The notes under the pieces: model-generated
Told to the model about the DNA's origin: nothing
What the model saw: the letters and a program-made list of their open reading frames with translations, nothing else
The model's database searches: none
In this document: in pieces, positions 28,350 to 37,103 of the stretch
Position numbering within the stretch: the first letter of the stretch is position 1
How the letters are laid out: every line of letters begins with the position of its first letter
Position numbers and translations under genes: made by a program
Assembly (NCBI RefSeq): GCF_020532555.1
Contig: NZ_JAJBBR010000001.1
Coordinates: 310,001 to 374,000 of the forward strand
Length of the DNA stretch: 64,000 nt
From: Microvirga lenta
GTDB lineage: Bacteria > Pseudomonadota > Alphaproteobacteria > Rhizobiales > Beijerinckiaceae
Direction: 5' to 3'

Positions 28350-29440
28350 GCAACGCTCCTTTCCTGCTTCTGTGAAGCCTGCTGGCGAAAGATGGCGTCG
28401 ACCTCGGCGCCACGGCGCGCGTAGGTGTGTTCCTTCAAGATGCGCTCTCGCGCCGCATCGCCGATGGCTTTGGCGCGTGCCGGTGTCAGAGCCTCGACAT
28501 GGTCGGCGACGTCTTTGCCGTCACGCGCGACGAGAACCTCCTCGCCTTCTTTGAGAAAGAGCTCTAGGCCGACCCAGGCATCGGTAATCAGGCATGCCCC
28601 TGCGCCTGCAGCCTCGAATACGCGGGTCGCGGGGGAAAAGCCCGTCGTCGCCATGGAATCACGGGCGATATTGAGAACGGCCAGCGGGCTTGTATTGAAC
28701 GCGTTGTGGTCACGCGTGTAGACGTGGCCGATGTGGCGCACATTGGCCGGCATTCCCTTCGTTTCCCACCCGTTGCCGCCAATGAGGAAGCTGCGATTCG
28801 GCAGACGGGCGGCCGGCTCCAGGAAGAAGTGCTCCACACGCGCTTCACGGTCCGGGAGACGGTTGCCGAGAAAGGAGAGATCCGCCTTGAAACGCTCATC
28901 CGCCGGAACAGGATGGTGGGTCGAAGGATCAAGCGCATTGTAGATCGGTATGCACCGCCGTGCACCGAACCCCTCATAGGCTTCAACGACCGGCGGACCT
29001 CCACCATAGGTGAGAACGAGGTCCAGCGCCGGCATGGTGCGATGCAGCGGATGATCCGGACTTTCCCTCAGCTCGGAGAGCGTTGCGGGAGCATCGACGT
29101 CCCAGAAAATGCGGATCGCCTCGGGCCGCGAGGCGGCGACGACGCCCTCCAGAAGTTCATTGTCGAAGACTCCGACACCTGATGCCTTCACGACAACATC
29201 GGCTCGTGCCGCCTCCGCGATGACCGCACGCAATGCCTCCTCGGTTGCAGGATAGACCTTCACTTCGGCCCATTCCGGCGGCTCGATGTCCCGATGCTTC
29301 TGGCGATCGAAGGCATCCGGCTCATAGAAGGTGATGCTGTATCCGCGTCGCGCAAGATCGCTGAGCATGCCGCGGTAGTAAGTGGCGGCCCCGTTCCAGT
29401 AGGAAGACAGAAGGCTGGACCCGTAAAACGCGATTTTCAT
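28346..29440 (-). CDS. CgeB-like glycosyltransferase (tandem copy 2)
   Basis: A 364-residue relative of copies 1 and 3. Seen: GSSLLSSYWNGAATYYRGML at the N-terminus, IFWDVDAPATLSEL, ADLSFLGNRLPDRE, LNIARDSMATTGFSPATRV and FEAAGAGACLITDAW. The pattern is close to copy 1 (FYDIDTP/IFWDVDAP, GTYSPDRQ/GNRLPDRE), which supports tandem duplication. It overlaps both neighbours by four bases. Function as glycosyltransferase is inferred from the GT-B pattern; no biochemical subgroup is recognisable. Confidence 0.75.
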   Translation of the reverse strand: MKIAFYGSSLLSSYWNGAATYYRGMLSDLARRGYSITFYEPDAFDRQKHRDIEPPEWAEVKVYPATEEALRAVIAEAARADVVVKASGVGVFDNELLEGVVAASRPEAIRIFWDVDAPATLSELRESPDHPLHRTMPALDLVLTYGGGPPVVEAYEGFGARRCIPIYNALDPSTHHPVPADERFKADLSFLGNRLPDREARVEHFFLEPAARLPNRSFLIGGNGWETKGMPANVRHIGHVYTRDHNAFNTSPLAVLNIARDSMATTGFSPATRVFEAAGAGACLITDAWVGLELFLKEGEEVLVARDGKDVADHVEALTPARAKAIGDAARERILKEHTYARRGAEVDAIFRQQASQKQERSVA

Positions 29441-30549
29441 GCGGACATCTCCGTCGGCGCGGCGGCACCGTATGTGGCAAGGATGGCAAGAAGCTGATCG
29501 ACCCTGTGGGCGCAGGAATGGCGGTTGCGGATAGCGGCCAAACCGTTCTCCACCAGGGACTTCCGGAGATCGGGATCGCTGTTGATGGCTCTCAAATGGC
29601 GCTCCATCTGCGCCTCACTCTCGGCAACCAGGTAGTCCGTCCCGGGCCTGAACAGCCCCTCGCTGTCCTGCCAGGGTGCAGACACGAGTGGAATGCCGCA
29701 GGCCAGCGCCTCGAAGACGCGGATGGTCGGGATGCCGGGAAGCATGTCGACGTAGAACCGGCGGGGCACATGAACCGTTGCCAAGTGGCGTGCGAAAACC
29801 TCCGGAGCCCGGGCGTTCGGCAGCCAGCCGCGATAGGCCACGCCATACCGGTCGAGCATTGCGAGAGCTTCTTCGGGATAGCGGACGCCATAGATCTCTA
29901 GCGGCAATGCAACGGTCCTCGCCGGCCGCAGGAGAAAACTCTCCAGCTCAGCACTGCGCTCGCCGTCCCCCCAATTGCCGATCCAGACGAGCCCTTTCCG
30001 ATCGCTCTCCTCCGCGGGCGGGCGGAAGAGCTTCGTATCGGCGGCCTCATGCCAGACGTAAACCCGGGTGCCCCAGCCCCAGCGACGGTAGACTTCGGCA
30101 AGCGTCTCGCCGAAGGCGAGAACGCCGTCATAGCCATCGAGATCGAACTGCTTGATCGCCTTCGGATCGCTCACGGCTCTGTGGTGGGTGTCGTGGAAGA
30201 GCAATGTGAAGGGCGCCCCTCCCCGGCGCAGCCTGCCAATCGCAGCGACGAGCCAGGGATCGTTCCATTCATGCACGATGACCACATCCGCACCGGCCAG
30301 GGTCTCATCGAGATCGATATCCTCATTGAACGTGTTCGACGACAACTCGGGGTAAAGACTGCGATAGGAGGAAAGCCCTTTTTCACCATGATCCTTCAGG
30401 AGGTTATCCAGGCTCCAGGCTCCTGCAGGCTCGTAAGCCGTTACTTCATGGCCGCGGCTTGCTAGCTCCCGTAGGACGCCTCGCAGGAAATGTGCGTTGC
30501 CATGATTCCAGCATGAGGCCAGCGAATGGGTGAAGTAGACAATTTTCAT
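29437..30549 (-). CDS. CgeB-like glycosyltransferase (tandem copy 3)
   Basis: A 370-residue CgeB-like protein and the first of the three tandem genes in transcription order. Seen: YFTHSLASCWNHGNAHFLRG at the N-terminus, FDGYDGVLA is here as LDGYDGVLAFGETLAEVY, VWIGNWGDGERSAEL, VHVPRRFYVDMLPGIPTIRV and the donor-site FEALACGIPLVSAPWQD. The more usual GIP/E-x-L-A-C pattern makes it closer to ordinary GT1/GT4 enzymes than copies 1 and 2. It has an ATGA overlap with the GT4 gene upstream and with copy 2 downstream. Confidence 0.75.
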   Translation of the reverse strand: MKIVYFTHSLASCWNHGNAHFLRGVLRELASRGHEVTAYEPAGAWSLDNLLKDHGEKGLSSYRSLYPELSSNTFNEDIDLDETLAGADVVIVHEWNDPWLVAAIGRLRRGGAPFTLLFHDTHHRAVSDPKAIKQFDLDGYDGVLAFGETLAEVYRRWGWGTRVYVWHEAADTKLFRPPAEESDRKGLVWIGNWGDGERSAELESFLLRPARTVALPLEIYGVRYPEEALAMLDRYGVAYRGWLPNARAPEVFARHLATVHVPRRFYVDMLPGIPTIRVFEALACGIPLVSAPWQDSEGLFRPGTDYLVAESEAQMERHLRAINSDPDLRKSLVENGLAAIRNRHSCAHRVDQLLAILATYGAAAPTEMSA

Positions 30550-31682
30550 GCAGCGGCTTCCTCGAGAGAGGATTTACGGATCTTCGACTGGAGCAGGGAG
30601 CGATACGCGGCCAAGATGCCGGCGCTCATCGCTTCGACGCTGTAGCTCTTCGCCCGCTCCCGGGCCGCGAGACCTTGCTGCACGCGCAGCTCCGAGTGTG
30701 AAGCGAAATGCTCGACTGCGTTCCCAAGGGCCTCGTCGTCGTCAGGTGGAACGAAGGCAGCTACACCGTCCCAGAGTTCGCGGAATGTCGGAATGTCGGA
30801 GAGGACGAGCGCACAGCCGGCCTGTGCCGCCTCCAACACCGCAAGACCGAACGGTTCATAGCGAGCGGCCGAAACGAAGATCGGCCTTTTGCTGAGATGG
30901 GTTCGGATTTCCTCGTCGCTCAGCCTGCCCAGCGTACGGGCATGCTCGACGTGAACGCGGGCGCCGTTCGGCCCGTCAAGCGGACCTGCAGCCAAAACCG
31001 GGATCGACAACCGCGCGGCAGCACGATCGATGGTGGCAATATTCTTGCCATCGTCCCAAAGCCGCCCGGCGGTGAAGGCGGCCGGCTCAGAGGATGCCGG
31101 CTCGCAGACCAGCCCTCCACGCCGTCCGTTCCGTACGACGGCGGGCCCTCTCTCGAGCTCGTAGACGTCTGCTGTCGCACGGGCAAAAGCCAATGTCGGA
31201 GCTATCAGCATGTCTGCCGCACGGTAACCCTGCCGAACGAGTTCCGTGCGCCATGTGAATTCGTCCGGGAGAGGTCCGGAGCGAACCGCCTGCCACCACG
31301 TGGCGACGCAGGAATGGCAGACCGCCACGACGGGAGCGGGAAAATCCGCTCCTCCAGCCAAGGCCGGACTGTTGAGGTGGATCAGATCCGGGGCAGCCTG
31401 CGCGGCGATGCGGGCGGCAATCCTCGCAGCCTCCTCGACCTCGCTACGGCGGGTGGCGGTCCAATCGAGAGGAAGTCCCGTCAGGATCAGCTTGACGCCG
31501 ATGGCCTCAGCCATCGCCTGCTGATCCTCCGATGGCGCAGGACCAAGCACTGCGAGCGTGACTTCCACCTGATGGGCGCGCAGGCCATCGGCCAGATCGA
31601 GGGCATACTGCCAGACGCCACCAACGGCATCGGCCGTCATGAATACCCGCAGATCTGAGCCAGTGTTCAAATCTGCAGACAC
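30546..31682 (-). CDS. GT4-family glycosyltransferase of the inositol-associated cluster
   Basis: A 378-residue GT-B glycosyltransferase starting with GTG. Seen: VFMTADAVGGVWQYALDLAD at the N-terminus, DLIHLNSPALA, CHSCVATWW, an extended arm with RNGRRGG, then TAGRLWDDGKNI, the donor-site segment FVSAARYEPFGLAVLEAAQ and CALVLSDIPTFREL. The E-P-F-G-L-A-V-L-E-A pattern is the canonical EX7E retaining site. In the leftward operon it sits between the SDR genes and the CgeB-like genes, with a four-base overlap downstream. Confidence 0.85.
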   Translation of the reverse strand: MSADLNTGSDLRVFMTADAVGGVWQYALDLADGLRAHQVEVTLAVLGPAPSEDQQAMAEAIGVKLILTGLPLDWTATRRSEVEEAARIAARIAAQAAPDLIHLNSPALAGGADFPAPVVAVCHSCVATWWQAVRSGPLPDEFTWRTELVRQGYRAADMLIAPTLAFARATADVYELERGPAVVRNGRRGGLVCEPASSEPAAFTAGRLWDDGKNIATIDRAAARLSIPVLAAGPLDGPNGARVHVEHARTLGRLSDEEIRTHLSKRPIFVSAARYEPFGLAVLEAAQAGCALVLSDIPTFRELWDGVAAFVPPDDDEALGNAVEHFASHSELRVQQGLAARERAKSYSVEAMSAGILAAYRSLLQSKIRKSSLEEAAA

Positions 31683-31846
31683 GCGGCCTCCAGACCATTC
31701 GGTGTGAATGCACGGTCACGGAAGAAGACGCCGGAGCACCCGGCCGCCGGGGAGCGACGGTCGCCAGTCTGTCTGCTGGTCGTGCCGCACGCCACCTGCT
31801 CCTGCGCTTGAGCGAGCGGGCTCGGCCAGCTTGAGGCGCATCTCAT
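31667..31846 (-). CDS. Possible small protein coupled to the SDR gene
   Basis: A 59-codon reading frame fills the only sizeable gap in this otherwise overlapping operon. Its ATG overlaps the stop of the upstream SDR gene (ATGA), as at the other junctions, and its own stop overlaps the GTG start of the glycosyltransferase by 16 bases. The predicted product begins MRCASSWPSPLAQ, has four cysteines and no recognised domain or membrane helix. The gap might instead be plain spacer, so the call rests mainly on the overlap pattern. Confidence 0.3.
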   Translation of the reverse strand: MRCASSWPSPLAQAQEQVACGTTSRQTGDRRSPAAGCSGVFFRDRAFTPNGLEAACLQI

Positions 31847-32958
31847 GACAAGGCCTCCGCGGCATGGCGGCGGAAATTGGATTGCCCGGCCTTTCCGTGT
31901 CCCCTTTCCTCCTGCAGCCACTGGGCAAGGGCGGCAACGCCTTTGCGCCAAGGTGTTGGGGCATTCAACCCGAGCTCGCGGGTCAGGAGACGCGTGTCGG
32001 AGACGTAGTAGCGCTGGTCACCCGCACGCCAGTCGGAATAGGTCGTCTCGACAGGGTGCCCCAGCAGATCCTCGATGTGGCACAGAAGCTGTCTGAGGCT
32101 GATCGCGTTCGCCGGCCCTCCGCCCAGATTGAATGCCCGACCCTGGACGGCATCGATGTTTCTCCATGCGGAAACATAAGCCTCGACCGCATCCGAGATG
32201 TCGAGGACGTCACGCACCTGGCAACCGTCGCCGTAGATGGAGATCGGCTCTCCCCTCAAGGCTCGGATCAGGAAATGCGCCACCCAGCCCTGGTCCTCGG
32301 TGCCCATCTGCCGCTGACCATAGATGCAGCTCATGCGCAGAACGCAGGTCGGCACCCCGAAGGACCGAGCATAATCGAGAACGTACTGATCGGCCGCGCC
32401 CTTGGAGCAGCCATAGGGTGTGTGGAAATCGAGGGGGCGCCCTTCCCCGATGCCGGCATTTCTGATCTCTGGATCGCGCGGCACATAGGAGTCGTTCGTC
32501 TTGTCCAGTTCGACATCGGCAAGGTCGCCATAGACCTTGTTGGTAGAGGCAAAGACGAGCGGGACCGGTTCGCTGCGCCGACGGAGCGCATCGAGGAGGT
32601 TCAACGTTCCGCGGACGTTGATTTCGAAATCCTCACGCGGATCGACGAGGCTCGTCGTGACCGCCACCTGAGCGGCCATGTGAAAGACGGCCTGCGCCTC
32701 CTGGGCGACATCGGCAAGCGTCGCCTCATCCCGGATGTCCGCGACGACGGCGGATATCTTGCCGGGATGACGCTTCTTGAGCCACTCCAGGTTCGCATCG
32801 ACGCCCGGCCGGGCGAGCGCGTCGTAGACGAGCACATCGTGGCCTTCGCGCGCGAAGCGGTCAGCCAGGTTCGATCCGATGAAACCGGCGCCGCCAGTCA
32901 CAAGGATCGGGCGGCGGCGCAGAATGGCCGGCGCGCTGGGATGATCGTCCTGCCTCAT
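31843..32958 (-). CDS. NAD-dependent epimerase (CDP-paratose 2-epimerase-like SDR)
   Basis: A 371-residue extended SDR. Seen: [45 protein letters not shown], the catalytic TPYGCSKGAADQYV with its YxxxK, RMSCIYGQRQMGTEDQGW, and GDGCQVRDVLDI. The STNKVYG and EDQGWVAHF elements are typical of the CDP-tyvelose/paratose 2-epimerase branch, though sugar specificity cannot be fixed from sequence. The start at 32958 gives a four-base ATGA overlap with the SDR gene upstream; the frame itself extends to 33033. It should supply an activated sugar for the glycosyltransferases downstream. Confidence 0.8.
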   Translation of the reverse strand: MRQDDHPSAPAILRRRPILVTGGAGFIGSNLADRFAREGHDVLVYDALARPGVDANLEWLKKRHPGKISAVVADIRDEATLADVAQEAQAVFHMAAQVAVTTSLVDPREDFEINVRGTLNLLDALRRRSEPVPLVFASTNKVYGDLADVELDKTNDSYVPRDPEIRNAGIGEGRPLDFHTPYGCSKGAADQYVLDYARSFGVPTCVLRMSCIYGQRQMGTEDQGWVAHFLIRALRGEPISIYGDGCQVRDVLDISDAVEAYVSAWRNIDAVQGRAFNLGGGPANAISLRQLLCHIEDLLGHPVETTYSDWRAGDQRYYVSDTRLLTRELGLNAPTPWRKGVAALAQWLQEERGHGKAGQSNFRRHAAEALS

Positions 32959-34067
32959 GCGACGAGTCCCCGGGACTCGAGTTCCTTGCGGGCCTCCTGA
33001 ACGAGATCCTTGGCCTCCTGCTTCGCAACCCATTCGGCCAGCTCCGCCAGACCCTCCGAAAAGTCACGGCGGGGGGCATAGCCCAATTCCTGCTGAATCT
33101 TGCTGATATCGGCAATGCAGTGGCGAATGTCGCCGATGCGGGCCTTGCCGGCGATCTCGGGCTCGATCGGCCGGTTCATGGCCTTGCCGAGAAGCTCCGC
33201 GACCTCGCACACCGTCCGGTCCTGGCCGCTGCCGACATTGAACACGCCCCCCGGCGCCTTCTCGTGCTCAAGCGCAAGAAGGAAGGCCTGAGCCACGTCC
33301 TCGACATGCACGAAGTCACGGCGCTGCTGCCCATCCTCGAAGATCATGGGCGGCTGACCGTTGTGGAGCCGCGAGGAGAAGATGGCGAGAACACCTGTAT
33401 AAGGATTGGAGAGCGCCTGTCCGGGCCCGTAGACGTTCCAGAGCCTGAGCGCCACGCCTTCCATGCCATAGGCGGGAGCAAGGGTCAGCGTCAGGCGCTC
33501 CTGCACGTACTTGGACAGAGCATAGACCGACGCCAGAGCCGGGCGCTTCCACTCGGGAGTGGGAACCGGAATGAGAGGGCGTCCCTGCGCGTCGAGCGGA
33601 TCCCAGGAGGCATTCTCGCTGGCTCGCGGCACGCGAACGACATCCTCCATCAGCCGCCCGTCGGCGTCCTTGTAGAGCCCCTCGCCGTAGATGCTCATGG
33701 AAGACGCGACGACCACCCGTTTGACAGGGTTGTCGATGAGCTGCTGGAACAAGACCGCCGTGCCGTAATCGTTCACCGAGACATAGCGGTCGACCGCGTA
33801 CATGCTTTGGCCCACGCCGACCTCGGCCGCGAGGTGCACCACCTTGGTCACACCCTTGAGCGCGCGCAGGATCGCGGTCTCGTCACGAACGTCGCCGACG
33901 ACGACCTCAACCTCGGGATCGAGCCCGTCGGCCTGCGTCCTGTCGCCATGCACCTGCTCGATAAGGCTGTCGAGGACACGCACCCGATGCCCTCGCTCCA
34001 AGCAGGCCCGCGCGACATAACGGCCGATGAAGCCCGCACCGCCGGTAATGAGGATCGTATCTGCCAC
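32955..34067 (-). CDS. NAD-dependent epimerase/dehydratase (dTDP-rhamnose 4-epimerase-like SDR)
   Basis: A 370-residue extended SDR and the first gene of the leftward operon. Seen: ILITGGAGFIGRYVARACL, VHLAAEVGVGQSMY, ASSMSIYGEG, the catalytic YALSKYVQE, LRLWNVYGPGQALSNPY and FEDGQQRRDFVHVEDV. The insertion between SMSIYGEG and the catalytic Tyr (about 45 residues) is usual for the dTDP-L-rhamnose 4-epimerase-like group. It starts with GTG behind a GGAG ribosome site. It presumably makes a nucleotide sugar for the cluster's product. Confidence 0.8.
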   Translation of the reverse strand: MADTILITGGAGFIGRYVARACLERGHRVRVLDSLIEQVHGDRTQADGLDPEVEVVVGDVRDETAILRALKGVTKVVHLAAEVGVGQSMYAVDRYVSVNDYGTAVLFQQLIDNPVKRVVVASSMSIYGEGLYKDADGRLMEDVVRVPRASENASWDPLDAQGRPLIPVPTPEWKRPALASVYALSKYVQERLTLTLAPAYGMEGVALRLWNVYGPGQALSNPYTGVLAIFSSRLHNGQPPMIFEDGQQRRDFVHVEDVAQAFLLALEHEKAPGGVFNVGSGQDRTVCEVAELLGKAMNRPIEPEIAGKARIGDIRHCIADISKIQQELGYAPRRDFSEGLAELAEWVAKQEAKDLVQEARKELESRGLVA

Positions 34068-34476
34068 GGGTCACTCCAGATTGGTTTCCGAACCAGGGGT
34101 CGGAGGGTAGGTAACTGGGAATGAGGCCTCGCCTTCGACCGGGCAGCCACATGAGCTGTCGATACTCTCGGATGCAGACTCGACTTCACAGCGAGCACCA
34201 GCCATCCTCGATCGACCCACACGGATTCCGGCCCAAGCTTGGCCTTTCGCTAAACAAACGCCAAAGCATCTTCTTTGTTCCTGCTGGAAGGGTAGTTTGA
34301 GCAGCCCGGGGCAAAGACAAGAGTCTCATCGCGGAGGCCCCGACGGAACAACCTGCGCCGTTGCGGCGTTGACGGCTAAGCTTGGGGACTAGGAGCCGGG
34401 CCCGATGCTGACTGCCTGCGGCTGTGCCAGCCTGAAGGAGTACCAGCATCCGTCCGCCAACAAGGGGAAAGCCGCC
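34068..34476. promoter_or_regulatory. Divergent promoter region of the inositol-associated cluster
   Basis: A 409-base spacer between the leftward SDR/glycosyltransferase operon and the rightward inositol synthase operon. Both transcripts must start here. I see no gene and could not fix -35/-10 boxes or an operator with confidence. The reading frame of the inositol synthase is open back to 34405, but the ribosome site supports the later start. Confidence 0.5.
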
Positions 34477-35559
34477 ATGAGTTCAGGAAAGGTCCGTGTC
34501 GGGATCGTCGGCGTCGGCAACTGCGCATCCTCATTCGTGCAGGGGCTCTCCTACTATCGAGACGCCAAAGGAAACGAACCGATTCCGGGGCTCATGAACA
34601 TAGAGCTCGGCGGCTATCACATCAGCGACGTTGAGGTATCGGCTGCCTTCGACGTGAATGCCTCCAAGGTGGGCCGCGACGTGGCGGATGCGATTTTTGC
34701 GGAGCCGAACAATACCCAACGCTTCGCTGCCGTCCCCCAAAGCGGGATCATCGTTCGCCGGGGCAAGACGCTCGATGGCCTGGGCAAGTACCTGCGGGAT
34801 GAGATTGCCGAATCCGAGGAAGAAGAAGCGGATGTGACCGAAGTTCTCCGCCAGTCGGGAACGGATGTCCTGGTGTCCTACCTGCCGGTGGGCTCGCAGA
34901 AGGCCACGGAATGGTATGCAGAGCGCGCGCTGGAGGCCGGCTGCGCCTTCGTGAACTGCATTCCCGTGTTCATCGCGTCCGATCCCGAATGGCGGAAGCG
35001 CTTCGAGGAGAGGGGTCTTCCGATCGTGGGCGACGACATCAAGAGCCAGGTCGGCGCCACCATCGTTCATCGCGTCCTGGCCAATCTCTTCCGCGAGCGC
35101 GGCGTTCGCCTCGATCGGACCTATCAGCTCAATTTCGGCGGCAACACCGATTTCCAGAACATGCTCGAGCGCGAGCGGCTGGAATCGAAGAAAATCTCGA
35201 AGACGCAGGCCGTCTCGAGTCAGCTCGACATCCCGCTGCCCGCCGGCGACATTCACGTTGGCCCGAGCGACCACGTGCCGTGGCTCACCGATCGCAAGTG
35301 GGCGTACATCCGCATGGAAGGCACCACGTTCGGCGGAGTTCCGCTCAACGTCGAACTCAAGCTCGAAGTCTGGGACTCGCCGAACTCGGCGGGCATCGTC
35401 ATCGACGCCGTGCGCTGCGCCAAGCTGGCGATGGACCGCAAGATCGGCGGCGCCCTCACCGGGCCTTCCAGCTATTTCATGAAATCACCGCCGCAGCAGT
35501 TCACCGACAGCGAGGCCCGCGAGAGGACCATTCGGTTCATCAATGGCGACGATGAGTGA
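34477..35559 (+). CDS. ino1: Inositol-3-phosphate synthase (actinobacterial/archaeal-like type)
   Basis: Makes 1L-myo-inositol 3-phosphate (also written 1D-myo-inositol 1-phosphate numbering aside) from glucose 6-phosphate, NAD-dependent, cytosolic. At 360 residues it matches the short bacterial form rather than the 500-residue eukaryotic one. Seen: [19 protein letters not shown] (NAD-binding), [54 protein letters not shown] and [10 protein letters not shown], all conserved core segments. An AAGGGGA ribosome site lies before the ATG at 34477. It heads the rightward operon. Inositol-phosphate synthesis is uncommon in proteobacteria, so it signals an inositol-containing product. Confidence 0.92.
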   Translation: MSSGKVRVGIVGVGNCASSFVQGLSYYRDAKGNEPIPGLMNIELGGYHISDVEVSAAFDVNASKVGRDVADAIFAEPNNTQRFAAVPQSGIIVRRGKTLDGLGKYLRDEIAESEEEEADVTEVLRQSGTDVLVSYLPVGSQKATEWYAERALEAGCAFVNCIPVFIASDPEWRKRFEERGLPIVGDDIKSQVGATIVHRVLANLFRERGVRLDRTYQLNFGGNTDFQNMLERERLESKKISKTQAVSSQLDIPLPAGDIHVGPSDHVPWLTDRKWAYIRMEGTTFGGVPLNVELKLEVWDSPNSAGIVIDAVRCAKLAMDRKIGGALTGPSSYFMKSPPQQFTDSEARERTIRFINGDDE

Positions 35560-35577
35560 CGCCGCGGAGATGCAGGC

Positions 35578-36177
35578 GTGACCACCACCTTCTTCCTCGT
35601 GCGGCATGCCGCCCATGACAGAGTGGGAACGGTTCTCTGCGGACGCATGCCAGGAGTTTCTCTCGGCTCCGTCGGCAAGGCTCAGGCCGAACGTCTTTCG
35701 GAACGTCTCGCAAACGAGAACGTCGCCGCGGTCCTGACGAGTCCCCTTGAACGAGCGAGGGAGACGGCTGAGCCCATCGCAGCCCGCATCGGCCGTCCGC
35801 TCGAAATCTGCGAGCCCATCGTCGAGATCGAATTCGGCGGATGGTCGGGTATGAGCTTCGACGAACTGACCCCTGTTCCCCTCTGGAAGCAGTGGAACAG
35901 CGCCCGCAGCGTCACGCGGCCTCCCGATGGCGAGACGATGCTTGAGGTTCAGGCCCGGATCGTCGGCGCCATGGAGCAGATGCGCAAGACCTATTCCGGC
36001 CGTCCGGTCGTGCTCGTGAGTCATGGCGACGTGATCAAGGCGGCGCTGCTCTATTATCTCGGGATGCCGATCGATGCATACGGCCGCTTCGACATCGATC
36101 CGGCGTCGATCAGCACCGTCACCGTCGCGGATTGGGGCGCGAAGGTGTTGCGCCTCAACGAGGTGGTGGCCGCATGA
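35578..36177 (+). CDS. Histidine phosphatase family protein
   Basis: A 199-residue phosphoglycerate mutase-like phosphatase. Seen: the phospho-histidine motif FLVRHAAHD at the N-terminus (RHA in place of the usual RHG), SPLERARETAEPIA, EIEFGGWSGMSFDEL with the catalytic acid region, and VLVSHGDVIKAAL with the second histidine. It starts with GTG behind a GGAG site, 18 bases after the inositol synthase stop. In this place it may dephosphorylate inositol phosphate or another sugar phosphate of the pathway; that is inferred from operon order, since the family acts on many substrates. Confidence 0.85.
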   Translation: MTTTFFLVRHAAHDRVGTVLCGRMPGVSLGSVGKAQAERLSERLANENVAAVLTSPLERARETAEPIAARIGRPLEICEPIVEIEFGGWSGMSFDELTPVPLWKQWNSARSVTRPPDGETMLEVQARIVGAMEQMRKTYSGRPVVLVSHGDVIKAALLYYLGMPIDAYGRFDIDPASISTVTVADWGAKVLRLNEVVAA

Positions 36178-36323
36178 TGTCTCATGCCAGCATTCCCTAT
36201 GCCCTCCTCGTGCCCCTGCCCCTGAGCCGTCCCGACAGAAATGCAGGATGTGCCGGACTTCGCGGTGCAGGAGCAGCCTTCTGCACCCTCCATCACGCCC
36301 TCCATGACGAAACGAGAGAATAG
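36174..36323 (+). CDS. Possible small protein coupled to the histidine phosphatase
   Basis: A 49-residue reading frame whose ATG (followed at once by a second ATG) overlaps the phosphatase stop as ATGA, and whose stop lies nine bases before the methyltransferase ATG. It would fill an otherwise unexplained 155-base gap. The product begins MMSHASIPYALLVP, has two cysteines and two histidines near the end, and shows no known domain. Support is only the overlap pattern, which the rest of this cluster uses repeatedly. Confidence 0.3.
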   Translation: MMSHASIPYALLVPLPLSRPDRNAGCAGLRGAGAAFCTLHHALHDETRE

Positions 36324-36332
36324 AGTTCTGCC

Positions 36333-37103
36333 ATGAACGCGATCGATCCAACTTCCATCGATGAGATCCGCCGGCGAGCCGAGGCGCTGGGCCCGTGGTT
36401 TCACAACATCGAACTTGGCGGTGTCTGGACTGCGCCGAACCACTTCCTCGGCAACTATCCGGCTGTGAAGTGGCAGCGCTTCGCCGACGCGGTCCCGCAG
36501 GACCTGACAGGAAAGTCCGTTCTCGATATCGGCTGCAACGGCGGCTTCTACTCCATCGAGATGAAGAAACGCGGAGCAAGCCGGGTGCTCGGCGTGGACT
36601 TCGACGACACCTATCTTGCCCAGGCACGGTTCGCTGCGCAGCAGACCGGGCACGACATCGAGTTTCGCAAGCTCTCGGTCTACGACCTCGGCTCGCTCGG
36701 AGAGCGCTTCGACATCGTGCTCTTCATGGGGGTTCTCTATCATCTGCGCCATCCGCTCCTCGCACTCGATCTCATCCACGAGCATGTGGCGAAGGACATG
36801 CTCGTCTTCCAGTCGATGCAGCGCGGTTCGGCGGAATCCTTTCCGGTCGAGGAGAACTATACCTTCTGGGAGACCGAGCATTTCGACGATCCCAGGTATC
36901 CGAAGATGCACTTCATCGAGCATCGTTATGCGGACGATCCGACCAACTGGTGGGCGCCGAACGCAGCCTGCGTGGAAGCGATGCTTCGCAGCGCCGGCTT
37001 CGAGATCGTGCAGCATCCTGAGACTGAAGTTTACATCTGTCGCCGCGTCGATGCTCCACATGGGGCAGGAGCGGTCTACCCGGCCAAAGGGAGCACGCCA
37101 TGA
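36333..37103 (+). CDS. SAM-dependent methyltransferase (TIGR04290/DUF1698-like)
   Basis: A 256-residue class I methyltransferase. Seen: GPWFHNIELGGVWTAPNHFL at the N-terminus, the SAM-binding SVLDIGCNGGFYSIEMKKRG (motif I), VLGVDFDDTYLAQA (motif II), and VLFMGVLYHLRHPLLALDLI, which recalls the CmoB/DUF1698 group. A late NWWAPNAACVEAMLRSAGFE is also typical. I recall such proteins as the TIGR04290 family, but cannot check it here. The gene ends in an ATGA overlap with the glycosidase-like gene. It likely O-methylates a sugar or inositol of the product. Confidence 0.82.
   Translation: MNAIDPTSIDEIRRRAEALGPWFHNIELGGVWTAPNHFLGNYPAVKWQRFADAVPQDLTGKSVLDIGCNGGFYSIEMKKRGASRVLGVDFDDTYLAQARFAAQQTGHDIEFRKLSVYDLGSLGERFDIVLFMGVLYHLRHPLLALDLIHEHVAKDMLVFQSMQRGSAESFPVEENYTFWETEHFDDPRYPKMHFIEHRYADDPTNWWAPNAACVEAMLRSAGFEIVQHPETEVYICRRVDAPHGAGAVYPAKGSTP

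Noticed and set aside
31864..33000. Long + strand open frame (378 codons) opposite the SDR gene
   Set aside because: It is antisense to a clear SDR enzyme, shows no protein-family motif, and has the biased composition of a mirror frame in high-GC DNA.
33120..34124. Long + strand open frame (334 codons) opposite the second SDR gene
   Set aside because: Antisense shadow of a well-supported gene; no recognisable domain.
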